The translations under genes and the position numbers were made by a program. A stretch of 64,000 nt of DNA from NCBI RefSeq assembly GCF_003033885.1, contig NZ_CP024081.1, forward strand, positions 2,599,461-2,663,460, given 5' to 3'. The notes under the pieces are model-generated. The model was not told the origin of the DNA and ran no database searches. It saw nothing but the letters and a program-made list of their open reading frames with translations. Below are positions 36,522 to 46,139 of the stretch, piece by piece (the stretch's first letter is position 1; every line of letters starts with the position of its first letter). Origin of the DNA: Pseudomonas rhizophila (GTDB lineage Bacteria; Pseudomonadota; Gammaproteobacteria; Pseudomonadales; Pseudomonadaceae).

Positions 36522-36751
36522 CCTGTAAGGAACAAGTGGCGCGCTCCAGCGATTTTCTCGACGGCCAACTGAGTTTTCGTGAGCGCCTGATGATGCGCCA
36601 TCATCTGATGTTCTGTGCCACGTGCCGGCGTTTCATTCGCCAGATGCGCCTGATGCAGGCCACGCTCAGAAAGCTGCCTGAATCGCCGGTTCCCAATCTG
36701 GATCAGTTGGCTGAAAAACTCGCGGCCGAGCGCCGTAAAAATATTCGCTGA
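36515..36751 (+). CDS. Zinc-finger (zf-HC2) anti-sigma factor-like protein
   Basis: A 78-residue protein with the anti-sigma zinc-binding signature: MLTCKEQVARSSDFLDG, then RHHLMFCATCRRF (about residues 28-40), giving the HxxxCxxC motif. There is no membrane helix, so it is a soluble anti-sigma like ChrR/RsrA-type domain rather than a transmembrane sensor. It overlaps the sigma gene by 7 bases, so translation is coupled. Confidence 0.85.
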   Translation: MLTCKEQVARSSDFLDGQLSFRERLMMRHHLMFCATCRRFIRQMRLMQATLRKLPESPVPNLDQLAEKLAAERRKNIR

Positions 36752-36773
36752 GTCCCAGACACCCCTACGCCCC

Positions 36774-36862
36774 TGTGGGAGCGAGCCTGCTCGCGATGGC
36801 ATTGTTTCATTCGACATCAATGCCGGCTGATTGACCGCTATCGCGAGCAGGCTCGCTCCCAC
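36774..36862. repeat. REPIN
   Basis: TGTGGGAGCGAGCCTGCTCG arms, ending here CTCGCTCCCAC with a final base change (CTGG instead of CAGG). The loop (CGACATCAATGCCGG) keeps only part of the inner palindrome. Lies between the anti-sigma and porin genes. Confidence 0.9.
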
Positions 36863-36907
36863 TGGTATTGGTGCATCGGTTATTCCCTTTCGAAGTAAAA
36901 AGTTCCC

Positions 36908-36932
36908 CTGTCATAAAATCTTTATCTGACAG
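36908..36932. promoter_or_regulatory. Candidate regulatory site upstream of OprP-like porin (PhoB-like half-site)
   Basis: CTGTCATAAAA at 36908-36918 is identical to a standard Pho-box half-site, but the 7-mer one helical turn (11 bp) on is TCTTTAT, a poor match. The CTGTCA is instead mirrored by TGACAG at 36927-36932, giving an inverted repeat with a 13-base centre. It lies 104 bases before the porin ATG. PhoB control is plausible for this porin class but only half supported by sequence. Confidence 0.4.
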
Positions 36933-37035
36933 CAACTGCGCTGACACAACCCATCGCCAAGATCCCCTCCAACACCAGCGGGCTCAGTTCCGCGTGTTTT
37001 CTAACGGCATAGACTACCAACAGGGGAATTCTTCG

Positions 37036-38346
37036 ATGATCCGTAAGCACTTCGCAGGTGTTGCCGCCAGCGCACTGGCAATGGCAGTAACCGCCCAGGC
37101 TTTCGCCGGCACCGTCACCACCGATGGCGCCGATATCGTGGTCAAAACCAAGGGCGGCCTTGAGGTCGCTACCACCGACAAAGAGTTCAGCTTCAAGCTT
37201 GGCGGTCGTTTGCAGGCTGACTACAGCCAGTTCGACGGTCTCTACACCGATAATGGCAATTCGGCCGACGCCGCTTACTTTCGTCGCGCTTTCCTGGAAC
37301 TGTCCGGCGTGCTGTACACGGACTGGGCCTACACCATCAGCTACGACTTCTCGCATAACGCCGGCAGTTCAGACGACGGTTACTTTGACGAAGCGTCCAT
37401 GGCCTACAACGGCTTCAAGCCGGTCTCGATCAAATTCGGTCGTTTCGACCCGGATTTCGGTCTGGAAAAAGCCACCAGTTCCAAGTGGGTGACCGCGCCG
37501 GAGCGTAACGCCGCTTACGATCTGATCGACTGGGCCAACGGCCACCAGAACGGTCTGGGTCTGCAAGCGTCCAGCACCTTCGCCGATTCGTTCTATGCCT
37601 CCGCTGGCGTATTCGCCAAGGACAACAACGACACCGACGGCGACAGCGTCAAGCAGGTCAACGGTCGCTTCGTATTCGCGCCGATGCATGACTCCGGCAA
37701 CGTCCTGCACTTCGGTGTGAACGTCGCCTCCCGTGACGTCTCCGACACCGTATTCGATGCACGTTACCGTTCCCGCCTGGGCATGCGTGGCGTCGAAACG
37801 CTGGGTGGCAACGATGCCGGCCCTAACGGCAACCGTCCGTTGCTGGGTGGCGCGAACAACTCGCCGGCCGGTTCGTACGACACCGACACGGCGTTCGGCC
37901 TGGAAGCCGCTTTCGCCATGGGGCCTGCGTCGATCCAAGGTGAATACATTTCGCGTAAAACCAAGGCTGACAGCGATGCCTTCGAAGACATCAAAGGCCA
38001 CGGCTTCTACGTCCAGGGTGCCTATACCATCACTGGTGAGTCCCGTGGCTATAAAGTCGGCAAGTTTGACGCGATCAAACCCCAGAACAAATCCATCGGC
38101 GCCTGGGAAGTGTTCTATCGCTACGACAGCATGACCGTCGAAGACGACAACATCACCACTGCCTCCGCGACCCGTGACGTGGGCGATGCCGAAGCCAAGG
38201 TGCACAACCTGGGCGTGAACTGGTACGCCAACGAAGCAGTGAAAATCTCCGCTGCCTACGTCAAGGCCAAGGCCGACAACGTGACCAATGCCAACGGCGA
38301 CGACGATGGCGACGGTTTTGTCATGCGCGCCCAGTACGTGTTCTGA
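37036..38346 (+). CDS. OprP/OprO-type phosphate/polyphosphate porin
   Basis: A 436-residue outer-membrane beta-barrel porin. Signal peptide [20 protein letters not shown]...AFA (cleavage about residue 23) is followed by [19 protein letters not shown], the start typical of OprP/OprO, and [20 protein letters not shown] farther on. It ends in F (...RAQYVF), the usual C-terminal signature for barrel assembly. In P. aeruginosa OprP and OprO take up phosphate and polyphosphate under starvation; the arginine ladder was not checked here. A GGGGAATT ribosome-binding site precedes the ATG; the longer ORF adds 56 non-signal residues. A strong terminator follows. Confidence 0.88.
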   Translation: MIRKHFAGVAASALAMAVTAQAFAGTVTTDGADIVVKTKGGLEVATTDKEFSFKLGGRLQADYSQFDGLYTDNGNSADAAYFRRAFLELSGVLYTDWAYTISYDFSHNAGSSDDGYFDEASMAYNGFKPVSIKFGRFDPDFGLEKATSSKWVTAPERNAAYDLIDWANGHQNGLGLQASSTFADSFYASAGVFAKDNNDTDGDSVKQVNGRFVFAPMHDSGNVLHFGVNVASRDVSDTVFDARYRSRLGMRGVETLGGNDAGPNGNRPLLGGANNSPAGSYDTDTAFGLEAAFAMGPASIQGEYISRKTKADSDAFEDIKGHGFYVQGAYTITGESRGYKVGKFDAIKPQNKSIGAWEVFYRYDSMTVEDDNITTASATRDVGDAEAKVHNLGVNWYANEAVKISAAYVKAKADNVTNANGDDDGDGFVMRAQYVF

Positions 38347-38400
38347 GTTGGGCTGACTTGATACAACGCTTCATGTTTCATCCGTTATAGCTCCTTTGAA

Positions 38401-38427
38401 CCCCGCCTCTGGCGGGGTTTTTTTTTT
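38401..38427 (+). terminator. Intrinsic terminator after porin gene
   Basis: Perfect 7-bp GC stem CCCCGCC/GGCGGGG with a TCT loop, directly followed by ten T. Located 54 bases after the porin stop. Confidence 0.93.
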
Positions 38428-38490
38428 ACGTCCGTCCGCTCAGGATCGGCGATACTCGCCCCATCCGCATTCTGGATATCGGGGAGCCGC

Positions 38491-39615
38491 ATGCCGCTAC
38501 ACGTTCTGGACAGCCTGTCCGCCATCGCGCCGCAAGAGTGGGACGCGCTGGTGCCCGCCAATCAACCTTTCCTGCGCCACGCTTTCCTCACGGCCCTGCA
38601 AGACAGTGGCAGCCTGGGCCCGCAATCAGGCTGGCAGGCCGAGCATCTGCTGCATATTGAAGACGGGCGTGTGCTGGCGGCTCTGCCCAGTTATCGCAAG
38701 TGGCATTCCTACGGCGAGTACGTGTTCGACCATGCCTGGGCCGACGCCTGCGCCCGGGCCGGGATCGACTATTACCCCAAGCTGTTGACGGCGGTGCCGT
38801 TCAGCCCGGTCAGTGGCCCGCGGCTGCTGGCGGCGAGTGGGGAAGACGGGTTGGAGTTGCTTGCCAGCCTGCCGGGTTATCTGGAAATCGAATCGCTCTC
38901 CAGTGCCCACATCAACTTCACCGATGCCTTTACCGACGCAGCGCTGGCCGGGCAGGAGGGCTGGCTGCAGCGGATTGGTTGCCAGTACCACTGGCGCAAT
39001 CGCGGGTATCGGGACTTTCAGGATTTTCTCGACGCGCTCAGTTCCCGCAAACGCAAGCAGATGCGCAAGGAACGTGAGCAAGTGGCGGGGCAGGGCATCG
39101 ATTTCCAATGGCTGGAAGGTCATCAACTGGACCAGGCCCAGTGGGATTTTGTCTACGCCTGTTACGCCAATACTTACGCGGTGCGTCGGCAAGCGCCGTA
39201 CCTGACCCGGACGTTTTTCAGTCTGCTGGCCGAGCGCATGCCCGAGGCCATTCGCGTGGTGTTGGCCAAGCAAGGTTCACGGCCGGTGGCGATGGCGTTC
39301 AGCCTGGTGGGCGGTGACAGTTTTTATGGGCGTTACTGGGGGTGCCTGGCGGAATTCGACCGTTTGCACTTCGAGACCTGTTTTTATCAGGGCATGGATT
39401 ACGCCATTGCCCACGGCTTGCAGCGTTTCGATGCCGGTGCCCAGGGCGAGCACAAACTGATTCGTGGTTTCGAGCCGGTGATCACCCGTTCCTGGCACTA
39501 CTTGCGCCATCCTGGCCTGAAGGCGGCGGTTGCAGACTTTCTGGTCCGGGAGCAGGAGGGCGTGTTGGCGTATGCCGAAGAGGCGAAGACCGCACTGCCT
39601 TATCGACAGTGCTGA
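38491..39615 (+). CDS. FemAB-like/GNAT N-acyltransferase (DUF482)
   Basis: A 374-residue protein of the peptidoglycan-modification-like acyltransferase family (PF04339). Characteristic stretches are WDALVPANQPFLRHAFL (about 17-33), KYHSYGEYVFDHAW-like AWADA region, SAHINFTDAF (about 140-149), KRKQMRKEREQVAGQGID and GGDSFYGRYWGCL. FETCFYQGMDYAIAHGLQ and FDAGAQGEHKL.RGFEP follow near the end. The reaction is not established for the family. ATG at 38491 sits behind GGGGAGCC. It does not overlap its neighbours. Confidence 0.82.
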   Translation: MPLHVLDSLSAIAPQEWDALVPANQPFLRHAFLTALQDSGSLGPQSGWQAEHLLHIEDGRVLAALPSYRKWHSYGEYVFDHAWADACARAGIDYYPKLLTAVPFSPVSGPRLLAASGEDGLELLASLPGYLEIESLSSAHINFTDAFTDAALAGQEGWLQRIGCQYHWRNRGYRDFQDFLDALSSRKRKQMRKEREQVAGQGIDFQWLEGHQLDQAQWDFVYACYANTYAVRRQAPYLTRTFFSLLAERMPEAIRVVLAKQGSRPVAMAFSLVGGDSFYGRYWGCLAEFDRLHFETCFYQGMDYAIAHGLQRFDAGAQGEHKLIRGFEPVITRSWHYLRHPGLKAAVADFLVREQEGVLAYAEEAKTALPYRQC

Positions 39616-39631
39616 TCTTCGCCGGCGTGAC

Positions 39632-40321
39632 TCAGCTGTTTTCCTTGCCCAGCCAGCGGTAAGCAACACCGCCAACGATGGCGCCCAGCAACGGTGCCAC
39701 CCAGAACAGCCACAATTGCTCGATGGCCCAGCCGCCGACGATCAGTGCCGGACCGGTACTGCGGGCCGGGTTGACGGAGGTGTTGGTGACCGGAATCGAG
39801 ATCAGGTGGATGAGCGTCAGGGCCAGGCCGATGGCAATCGGTGCCAGGCCGACTGGCGCACGTTTGTCGGTGGCGCCGAGGATGATCAGGATGAACATTG
39901 CCGTCATGACCAGCTCAGTCACAAAGCCGGCCACCATGGAGTACTGACCGGGCGAATGTTCGCCGTAACCGTTCGCTGCCAGGCCGGAAGCGGCCAGGTC
40001 GAAGCCTTCCTTGCCGCTGGCGATGAAGTAGATCAACGCGGCGGCGAGCACCCCACCAATGACCTGGGCAATGATGTAGGCAGGCAGTTCCTTGGCCGGA
40101 AACCGCCCGCCCACGTACAAGCCCACCGACACGGCCGGGTTCAGGTGGCAACCTGAGATATGGCCGATGGCGAACGCCATGGTCAACACCGTCAGGCCGA
40201 ATGCCAGGGCAACCCCCAGCACGCCAATCCCGGAAGCGGCCAATACAGCGCTGCCACAGCCGCCCAACACCAGCCAGAACGTACCCAACAACTCAGTCGT
40301 TGAACGTTTGAGTAAAGACAT
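39632..40321 (-). CDS. aqpZ: Aquaporin Z
   Basis: A 229-residue water channel of the inner membrane. Both pore motifs are there: [14 protein letters not shown] (first NPA; E. coli has SGGH, so a Cys replaces a Gly) and [10 protein letters not shown] (second NPA with the Arg of the selectivity filter). Six helices and two half-helices match Aqp[21 protein letters not shown] at the start and [14 protein letters not shown] [13 protein letters not shown] are near-identical to AqpZ. ATG at 40321 is chosen because AAGGA lies 6 bases upstream; a second ATG two codons earlier is less well placed. Confidence 0.92.
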   Translation of the reverse strand: MSLLKRSTTELLGTFWLVLGGCGSAVLAASGIGVLGVALAFGLTVLTMAFAIGHISGCHLNPAVSVGLYVGGRFPAKELPAYIIAQVIGGVLAAALIYFIASGKEGFDLAASGLAANGYGEHSPGQYSMVAGFVTELVMTAMFILIILGATDKRAPVGLAPIAIGLALTLIHLISIPVTNTSVNPARSTGPALIVGGWAIEQLWLFWVAPLLGAIVGGVAYRWLGKENS

Positions 40322-40440
40322 AAGCATCCTTGATAGAACAGTCGTGATAATCGGTTATGCATCCAGCAGAGTTACGACAGGTTCATCTCCAGAACCTGGG
40401 CTGAGTACAGCAGAACGTTGCGACAAATCCAGCGGCATTA

Positions 40441-40473
40441 AAAAACCGCCAGAGTCATGGACTGTGGCGGTTT
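40441..40473 (-). terminator. Intrinsic terminator, minus strand
   Basis: AAACCGCCA at 40443-40451 pairs with TGGCGGTTT at 40465-40473 (9 bp, 13-base loop); read on the minus strand the stem is followed by TTTTT. It lies 217 bases downstream of the ABC exporter stop. Confidence 0.65.
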
Positions 40474-40562
40474 CGTCCTTGGACGGTGGGGAGTATGTGG
40501 TTGCGGTGTGGGCTAAATGGATCCTGGACAGAATTTTTCAGAATGGCGCTCGGGCGCTGGGC

Positions 40563-40651
40563 TGTGGGAGCAAAGCTTGCTCGCGAGGCAGGCGCCTCGG
40601 GCCATCCGGGAGACCGCGTCATCTTCATCGCGGGCAAGCCTTGCTCCCACA
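40563..40651. repeat. REP pair (variant)
   Basis: Arms TGTGGGAGCAAAGCTTGCTC and GGGCAAGCCTTGCTCCCACA, as in the variant elements at 16286 and 35785, with a loop of about 48 bases. Confidence 0.87.
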
Positions 40652-40689
40652 CGACTCCCACGCCTCCTGTCTGTAGAAGCCAACCCGGT

Positions 40690-42522
40690 TCAGTCGATGC
40701 CCACAAACCCACCCGTCTGATGCTGCCACAGCCGCGCATACAACCCGCCATGGGCCAGCAGTTCGGCATGGCTGCCGGTCTCGGCGATGCGGCCGTTTTC
40801 CAGCACCACCAGCCGGTCCATTCGCGCGATGGTGGAGAGGCGGTGGGCGATGGCGATCACGGTCTTGCCTTGCATCAGGGTCTCGAGGCTTTCCTGGATC
40901 GCCGCTTCGACTTCCGAGTCCAGTGCTGACGTCGCTTCGTCCATGATCAGGATCGGCGCATCCTTGAGCAGCACCCGTGCGATGGCAATACGCTGACGCT
41001 GGCCGCCGGACAGCTTCACCCCGCGTTCACCCACATGGGCATCGAAACCGCTGCGGCCTTCAGCGTCCGACAGCAGCGGGATGAACTCATCGGCCCGGGC
41101 CTTGTGCACCGCCGCCCAGAGTTGCGCATCGGTGGCGTCGGGTTTGCCGTAGAGCAGGTTGTCGCGAATGGAACGGTGCAGCAGCGACGTGTCCTGGGTG
41201 ATCATGCCGATGCGCTCGCGCAGGCTTTCCTGGCCCACTTCTGCGATGTCCTGCCCGTCGATCAGAATGCGTCCGCCTTGCACGTCATACAGACGCAGCA
41301 GCAGGTTCACCAGCGTGGATTTGCCCGCACCGGACGGGCCGATCAGGCCGATCTTTTCCCCCGGCTTGATCACCAGGTTCAAGTCGCCGATCACCCCGCT
41401 TTTCTTGCCATAGTGGAAATCCACATGCTCGAAGCGCACTTCGCCACGGGCCACCGCCAAAGGCTTGGCCTGGTCGCGGTCGGTAACGCTGACGGGCTGG
41501 GCGATGGTCTGCAAACCGTCCTGGACCATGCCGATGTTTTCGAAGATGCCATTGACCACCCACATGATCCAGCCGGACATGTTGACGATACGAATCACCA
41601 ACCCGGTCGCCAGGGCAATCGCGCCCACGCTGATCAGCGACTGGGTCCAGAGCCACAGGGCCAGCGCCGTGGTGCCGACGATCAGCAGCCCGTTCATGCT
41701 GGTGATGACCACGTCCATGCTGGTGACCACGCGGCCGGCCAATTGGGCTTTCTCGGTCTGCTCCTGGATGGCTTCGCGGGCGTATTGCTGTTCGAAGTTG
41801 GTGTGGGCGAACAGCTTCAGCGTGGTGATGTTGGTGTAGCCGTCGACGATCCGGCCCATGAGTTTGGAGCGGGCATCGGACGATACGACGGAGCGCTCCT
41901 TGACCCGCGGCACGAAGTAGCAGAGTGCACCGATGTAGGCGGCGATCCAGATCAGCAGCGGGATCATCAGGCGCCAGTCGGCTTCGGCAAACAGCACCAG
42001 TGAGCTGATGGCGTAGATCAGCACGTGCCACAGCGCGTCCACGGCCTGCACCGCTGAGTCGCGCAAGGAGTTGCCGGTCTGCATGATGCGCTGGGCGATG
42101 CGTCCGGCGAAGTCGTTCTGGAAAAAGTTCAGGCTCTGCTTGAGCACGTAGCTATGGTTTTGCCAGCGGATCAGGCTGGTCATGCCGGGGCTCAAGGTCT
42201 GGTGCACCAGCAGGTCATGCAAGGCCACGAAGATCGGCCGGAAAACCAGCGCCACCACCGCCATCCACGCCAGCTCCAGGCCGTGGAGCTTGAAGAAGTC
42301 CACGTTCGGCGTGCCCTGGGTCAGGTCGATGATGCGGCTCAGGTAGCTGAACAGCGCCACCTCGATCAGTGCGCCGATCAGGCCCACCACCAGCAGCACG
42401 GCGAAGCTGGGCCAGACTTGTTTCAGATAATAGATGTAGAAGGGCAGGACGCGGTTCGGTGGTGCCGAGGTCGGGGCGTCGCGGAAAATGTCGATCAGTG
42501 TTTCGAAACGGCGATAAACCAT
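40690..42522 (-). CDS. ABC exporter, fused membrane and ATPase domains
   Basis: A 610-residue half-transporter. Six membrane helices fall between residues 35 and 340 (ABC_membrane type 1 domain). The ATPase domain carries Walker A GLIGPSGAGKSTL (about 397-409), the Q-loop MITQDTSLLHRSIRDNLLYG, the LSGGQRQRIAIARVLL signature (about 505-520), Walker B ILIMDEATSALD and the H-loop IAIAHRLST. It should form a homodimer. Substrate unknown; such MsbA-like exporters include multidrug and lipid pumps. It is read in the same direction as ppiA upstream, with an 84-bp gap that can form a GC-rich hairpin. Confidence 0.9.
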   Translation of the reverse strand: MVYRRFETLIDIFRDAPTSAPPNRVLPFYIYYLKQVWPSFAVLLVVGLIGALIEVALFSYLSRIIDLTQGTPNVDFFKLHGLELAWMAVVALVFRPIFVALHDLLVHQTLSPGMTSLIRWQNHSYVLKQSLNFFQNDFAGRIAQRIMQTGNSLRDSAVQAVDALWHVLIYAISSLVLFAEADWRLMIPLLIWIAAYIGALCYFVPRVKERSVVSSDARSKLMGRIVDGYTNITTLKLFAHTNFEQQYAREAIQEQTEKAQLAGRVVTSMDVVITSMNGLLIVGTTALALWLWTQSLISVGAIALATGLVIRIVNMSGWIMWVVNGIFENIGMVQDGLQTIAQPVSVTDRDQAKPLAVARGEVRFEHVDFHYGKKSGVIGDLNLVIKPGEKIGLIGPSGAGKSTLVNLLLRLYDVQGGRILIDGQDIAEVGQESLRERIGMITQDTSLLHRSIRDNLLYGKPDATDAQLWAAVHKARADEFIPLLSDAEGRSGFDAHVGERGVKLSGGQRQRIAIARVLLKDAPILIMDEATSALDSEVEAAIQESLETLMQGKTVIAIAHRLSTIARMDRLVVLENGRIAETGSHAELLAHGGLYARLWQHQTGGFVGID

Positions 42523-42606
42523 GGGTACATAGCCCGGGCCGGGCTCTCCTTCTTTCCTGTGAGCGGCGCGGGATCGCCGCCGCCGCTCAGGCTTGCCCTG
42601 TGCTGT

Positions 42607-43170
42607 TTAGTCGATGCGCTTGGCCGACTTGATGATCACAGGATCGATCGGCACGTTTTGCATGCCTTGTTTGGTGGTGGTCTGGGAGTTGACGATGATG
42701 TCCACCACGTCCATGCCCTTGACCACTTTGGCGAACACTGCGTAACCGGCGTCGCGGCCCGGGTCGAGGAACGCATTGTCGGCCACGTTGATGAAGAACT
42801 GGCTGGTGGCCGAGTTCGGGTTGGAAGTACGCGCCATCGACAAGGTGCCACGAACGTTATGCAGGCCATTGCTGGCTTCGTTCTTGATCGGTGCCTTGGT
42901 GTCTTTCTGTTGCATCTGTTGGGTGAAACCGCCGCCCTGGGCCATGAAGCCCGGGATCACGCGGTGGAAAATCGTGTTGTTGTAGAAGCCGCTGTCCACG
43001 TACTCAAGGAAGTTCTTGGTACTGATCGGCGCCTTGACCGGATCCAGCTCGATTTCGATCTGACCGTTGGTGGTGTCCAGCAATACGTGGGGCGCCGTGG
43101 TCGGCTGTGCGGCCATCAGGTTGGCGGCAAACAGGACGGAGCCGGCGGCGAGGGCGATTTTTTTCAGCAT
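42607..43170 (-). CDS. ppiA: Peptidyl-prolyl cis-trans isomerase A, periplasmic cyclophilin
   Basis: A 187-residue cyclophilin with a signal peptide ([20 protein letters not shown], cleavage near AA/QP). Active-site features: [15 protein letters not shown] (Arg, Phe, Met, Gln) and [20 protein letters not shown]. Length matches PpiA. It assists folding in the periplasm. It is transcribed after the hydrolase gene, 5-bp gap, suggesting a small hydrolase-ppiA-ABC transcription unit. Confidence 0.92.
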   Translation of the reverse strand: MLKKIALAAGSVLFAANLMAAQPTTAPHVLLDTTNGQIEIELDPVKAPISTKNFLEYVDSGFYNNTIFHRVIPGFMAQGGGFTQQMQQKDTKAPIKNEASNGLHNVRGTLSMARTSNPNSATSQFFINVADNAFLDPGRDAGYAVFAKVVKGMDVVDIIVNSQTTTKQGMQNVPIDPVIIKSAKRID

Positions 43171-43174
43171 GGGT

Positions 43175-43978
43175 TCAGTGATCCTGAGTAGTTGAGTCGA
43201 TTGCGGTCAAAAATTCGAGCAGGGTTTGGTTGAAGCGCTCGGGTTGATCCAGCGGGGTCGCGTGCCGTGAGTCGGCAATGACCACCAGCCGGGCATCGGG
43301 CAGCAGTTTCACATAGGCCTCTTTCAAGGCCACGGGGGTGTAGTCGTGGTCGGCGCAAATGACGAGGGTTGGACAGGCCACCTGCGACAGTCGTTCCTGA
43401 ACCCCCCAACCCACAATGGCATCGAAGCTGGCGAGATAAGCACGTTTGTCGTTTTTTGCCCAGCGCCGGGCCATTTCCAGGCGTAACTCGGTCTGTTGCG
43501 GTTTGGGGAACAACTTGGCGCCCAGGGCCTTGCCAATGGTTTCAAGGCTCAGAAGGCGCATCAGGCTCCAGCGCTTGAACCATTGCCAGCAGTCATCAGG
43601 CGTGCGGACTTTGACTTGCGGCGCGCTGTTGACGATGCACAGGCTCTTGACCCGCCCTGGCTCATCCACGGCCAGTTGAAAACAAATCATGCCGCCCATG
43701 GACCAGCCCACCAGATGCACCGGGCCCAGGTCCAGGTGTTCGAACAGGGCGATCAGGTCGGCGCTGAAACCTTCGATGCTGTAAGGCCCGCGAGGTTTGT
43801 CGGAGCGTCCATGACCACGCACGTCCACCACGATCAAACGGTAGTGGGCGGACAATACCGGGATCTGTTTTTCCCAGTCGCGGGTGCTCGAGCCCAGCCC
43901 GTGGACCAGGATCAAGGGCGCGCCGTGGCCGTATTCCTCGTAGTGCAGGTTGCAATCTTCGTGGGCGAAATAGGCCAT
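43175..43978 (-). CDS. Alpha/beta hydrolase
   Basis: A 267-residue alpha/beta hydrolase fold protein. The oxyanion HG loop is [14 protein letters not shown], the nucleophile elbow is [11 protein letters not shown] (Ser of GWSMG), acid in [10 protein letters not shown] and base His in [11 protein letters not shown]. The start is ATG 43978, with AAGGA 8 bases upstream; an in-frame TTG two codons before lacks this spacing. Substrate unclear; the neighbours do not form a pathway with it. Confidence 0.87.
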   Translation of the reverse strand: MAYFAHEDCNLHYEEYGHGAPLILVHGLGSSTRDWEKQIPVLSAHYRLIVVDVRGHGRSDKPRGPYSIEGFSADLIALFEHLDLGPVHLVGWSMGGMICFQLAVDEPGRVKSLCIVNSAPQVKVRTPDDCWQWFKRWSLMRLLSLETIGKALGAKLFPKPQQTELRLEMARRWAKNDKRAYLASFDAIVGWGVQERLSQVACPTLVICADHDYTPVALKEAYVKLLPDARLVVIADSRHATPLDQPERFNQTLLEFLTAIDSTTQDH

Positions 43979-43992
43979 TGGCAAAATCCTTG

Positions 43993-44916
43993 TCAGGCTT
44001 GTTCAGGGGCGGCGAACGGCGCATCCAGCGGCGCGGTGTCGAAGGTGCGCAGCAGTTCGATGAGGATTTGCGTGGCCGGGCCCAAGGGTTTTTCCTTGTT
44101 GGAAAAAAGATAGAAGGTGGAGTTGCGAGTGCCGCCCTGTTCCAAGGGTAAACGCTTGAGCAAGCCTTCCTTGAGTTCCCGCTCGATCATGTGCCGCGGC
44201 AGCCAGGCGAAGCCCAGGCCGCTGCCGACGAACGTCGCGGCGGTGGCCAGGCTGCCGACGGTCCAGCGTTGCTCGGCACCCAGCCACCCGACGTCGCGGG
44301 GTTGCTGGCGACCGGAGTCGCGGATCACCACCTGCAATTGGCTTTCCAGATCCTGGAAGTTCAGTTCGCGGTTGAGGCGATGCAGGGCGTGTTCGGGATG
44401 GGCCACCGCGACGAATTCAACATCGCTCAGTTCGGCGCCCAGGTAACCGGGAATGCTGAAGCCGCTGATGGCCAGGTCCGCCACGCCTTCGAGCAGCACT
44501 TCCTCGACACCCGATAGCACTTCTTCGCGCAAGCGCACGCGACAGCCACGGCTTTGCGGCATGAACGCGGTCAAGGCGCGTACGAGGCGGGCGTTGGGAT
44601 AGGCGGCATCGACCACCAGCCGCACTTCCGCTTCCCAGCCTTGCTCCATGTGATGGGCCAGGTCTTCCAGTTGGCTGGCCTGTTTCACCAATTGACGGGA
44701 ACGACGCAGCAATACGCCGCCGGCTTCGGTCAACACGGCCTTGCGCCCATCGATACGCAGCAACGGCACGCCGAGCTGGTCCTGCATGCGGGCCACGGTG
44801 TAACTCACCGACGACTGGGAGCGGTGCAGCACCTCGGCGGCCTGGGCGAAGCCGCCGTGGTCGACCACCGCTTGCAAGGTTCGCCATTGATCCAGGGTCA
44901 CGCGGGGCGCTTTCAT
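43993..44916 (-). CDS. LysR-family transcriptional regulator
   Basis: A 307-residue full-length LysR regulator. HTH residues about 8-65 (LDQWRTLQAVVDHGGFAQAA, then VLHRSQSSVSYTVARMQ as recognition helix), and the substrate-binding domain fills 92-295. Its stop lies 14 bases before the hydrolase start, so the two are read in the same direction and the regulator may control itself and the hydrolase-ppiA-ABC unit. Divergent to the small periplasmic protein gene with a 50-bp gap. Confidence 0.9.
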   Translation of the reverse strand: MKAPRVTLDQWRTLQAVVDHGGFAQAAEVLHRSQSSVSYTVARMQDQLGVPLLRIDGRKAVLTEAGGVLLRRSRQLVKQASQLEDLAHHMEQGWEAEVRLVVDAAYPNARLVRALTAFMPQSRGCRVRLREEVLSGVEEVLLEGVADLAISGFSIPGYLGAELSDVEFVAVAHPEHALHRLNRELNFQDLESQLQVVIRDSGRQQPRDVGWLGAEQRWTVGSLATAATFVGSGLGFAWLPRHMIERELKEGLLKRLPLEQGGTRNSTFYLFSNKEKPLGPATQILIELLRTFDTAPLDAPFAAPEQA

Positions 44917-44966
44917 ATTGAGCTCCTCTTGTCCTAAGCTGGCGGTCCCTTGGTGGAGACTGCCTA

Positions 44967-45281
44967 ATGAAAAAAATCTGTTGTGTGGTGCTGGCCCTGT
45001 TGCCGCTGACTGCGTTCGCGTACCCGATCGATGTGGAAAAACACCTCAACGGCCTGAGCATCGACTACACCGCCTATGACACCGACGCCGACATCGGCTC
45101 CATTCAGGTCAACAACTACGGCGGCACCGACGCGGCCTGCACTGTGGTGTTTCGCAACGGCCCTGAAGCACCACGTACCCGCAAGATCGAAGTCGCCGCC
45201 GGCAAGTTCAAGAACGCCACCGCCAAGTTCAACCGCAACATCATCAAGCTGCGCATCACACTGACCTGCCAGCCGAAATAA
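44967..45281 (+). CDS. Small exported protein of unknown function
   Basis: A 104-residue protein with a signal peptide (MKKICCVVLALLPLTAFAYP, cleavage near FA/YP). The mature part is short and beta-like (IGSIQVNNYGGTDAACTVVF, RKIEVAAGKFKNATAKFN) and contains two cysteines, probably a disulphide across the sheet (DAAC and LTC). No family recognised by me. Divergent from the LysR gene, with which it shares a 50-bp promoter space. Confidence 0.65.
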   Translation: MKKICCVVLALLPLTAFAYPIDVEKHLNGLSIDYTAYDTDADIGSIQVNNYGGTDAACTVVFRNGPEAPRTRKIEVAAGKFKNATAKFNRNIIKLRITLTCQPK

Positions 45282-45432
45282 GTCGGTGACACAGGAGCGA
45301 GCCAATCCTTGCTCCGCTTATAAACGAATTTATCGATGTTTTGCAGCAATTATTTGCGCTTTTTGATCGATGTAACCATGTTTAAGCTTCACTCCATCGA
45401 CTGACAACATTCTCCGATGGAGGCTACAACCC

Positions 45433-46032
45433 ATGTCCCGCGTTCTGATCATCGAAAGCAGTGCCCGCCAGCAAGACTCGGTTTCCCGTCAACTGACCCA
45501 GACCTTCATCAACCAATGGAAAGCTGCGCACCCGGCCGATGAAATCAGTGTTCGTGACCTGGCCATCCATCCGGTACCGCACCTGGACGCCAATCTGCTT
45601 GGGGGCTGGATGAAGCCCGTCGAGCAGCGCAACGACATCGAAAACGCTTCCCTGGAACGCTCCAACCAGTTGACCGATGAATTGCTGGCCGCTGACGTGC
45701 TGGTGATGGCTGCGCCGATGTACAACTTCGCCATCCCGAGTACCTTGAAAGCCTGGCTGGACCACGTACTGCGTGCCGGTGTGACCTTCAAGTACACCCC
45801 CACCGGTCCCCAGGGCCTGCTGACCGGCAAACGTGCCTTCGTCCTGACCGCTCGCGGCGGCATTCATGCCGGCGCCAGCTCCGACCATCAGGAACCCTAC
45901 CTGCGTCAGGTCATGGCCTTCATCGGCATCCACGACGTGACCTTCATCCATGCCGAGGGCATGAACCTGGGCGGTGATTTCCAGGAGAAGGGCTTGAATC
46001 AGGCCAACGCCAAGCTGTCCCAGGTCGCCTGA
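45433..46032 (+). CDS. azoR: FMN-dependent NADH-azoreductase
   Basis: A 199-residue flavodoxin-like quinone/azo reductase. The FMN-phosphate loop is IIESSARQQDSVSRQL (SxxxxxSxS), MAAPMYNFAIPSTLKAWLDH is the family hallmark (AzoR: PMYNF.IP..LK.W.D), and LTARGG(I)H is the later flavin loop. Likely in the cytoplasm, reducing quinones and azo compounds. An AT-rich stretch with repeated ATCGAT lies in the 151-bp upstream gap. Confidence 0.92.
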   Translation: MSRVLIIESSARQQDSVSRQLTQTFINQWKAAHPADEISVRDLAIHPVPHLDANLLGGWMKPVEQRNDIENASLERSNQLTDELLAADVLVMAAPMYNFAIPSTLKAWLDHVLRAGVTFKYTPTGPQGLLTGKRAFVLTARGGIHAGASSDHQEPYLRQVMAFIGIHDVTFIHAEGMNLGGDFQEKGLNQANAKLSQVA

Positions 46033-46139
46033 TCCGTTAATCCTCAGGTAATCGCCAGGTGGTCTAGTGGCCTGGCGCTCCCTTCAAGCTGTTTTGCGCA
46101 TCGAACCTCCCTTTGCACTTGTTGCTCCTGAGTGCAGTC

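Larger units (their letters stand above)
40322..40689. other. Intergenic region between aqpZ and ABC exporter
   Basis: This 368-bp stretch holds the aqpZ promoter region (no clear match found), a minus-strand hairpin terminator for the ABC gene at 40441-40473, and a REP pair at 40563-40651. No coding pattern was recognised. Confidence 0.5.

Noticed and set aside
41035..42003. Plus-strand ORF of about 322 codons within the ABC exporter
   Set aside because: Shadow; the ABC exporter has Walker A, signature and Walker B motifs in the other direction.
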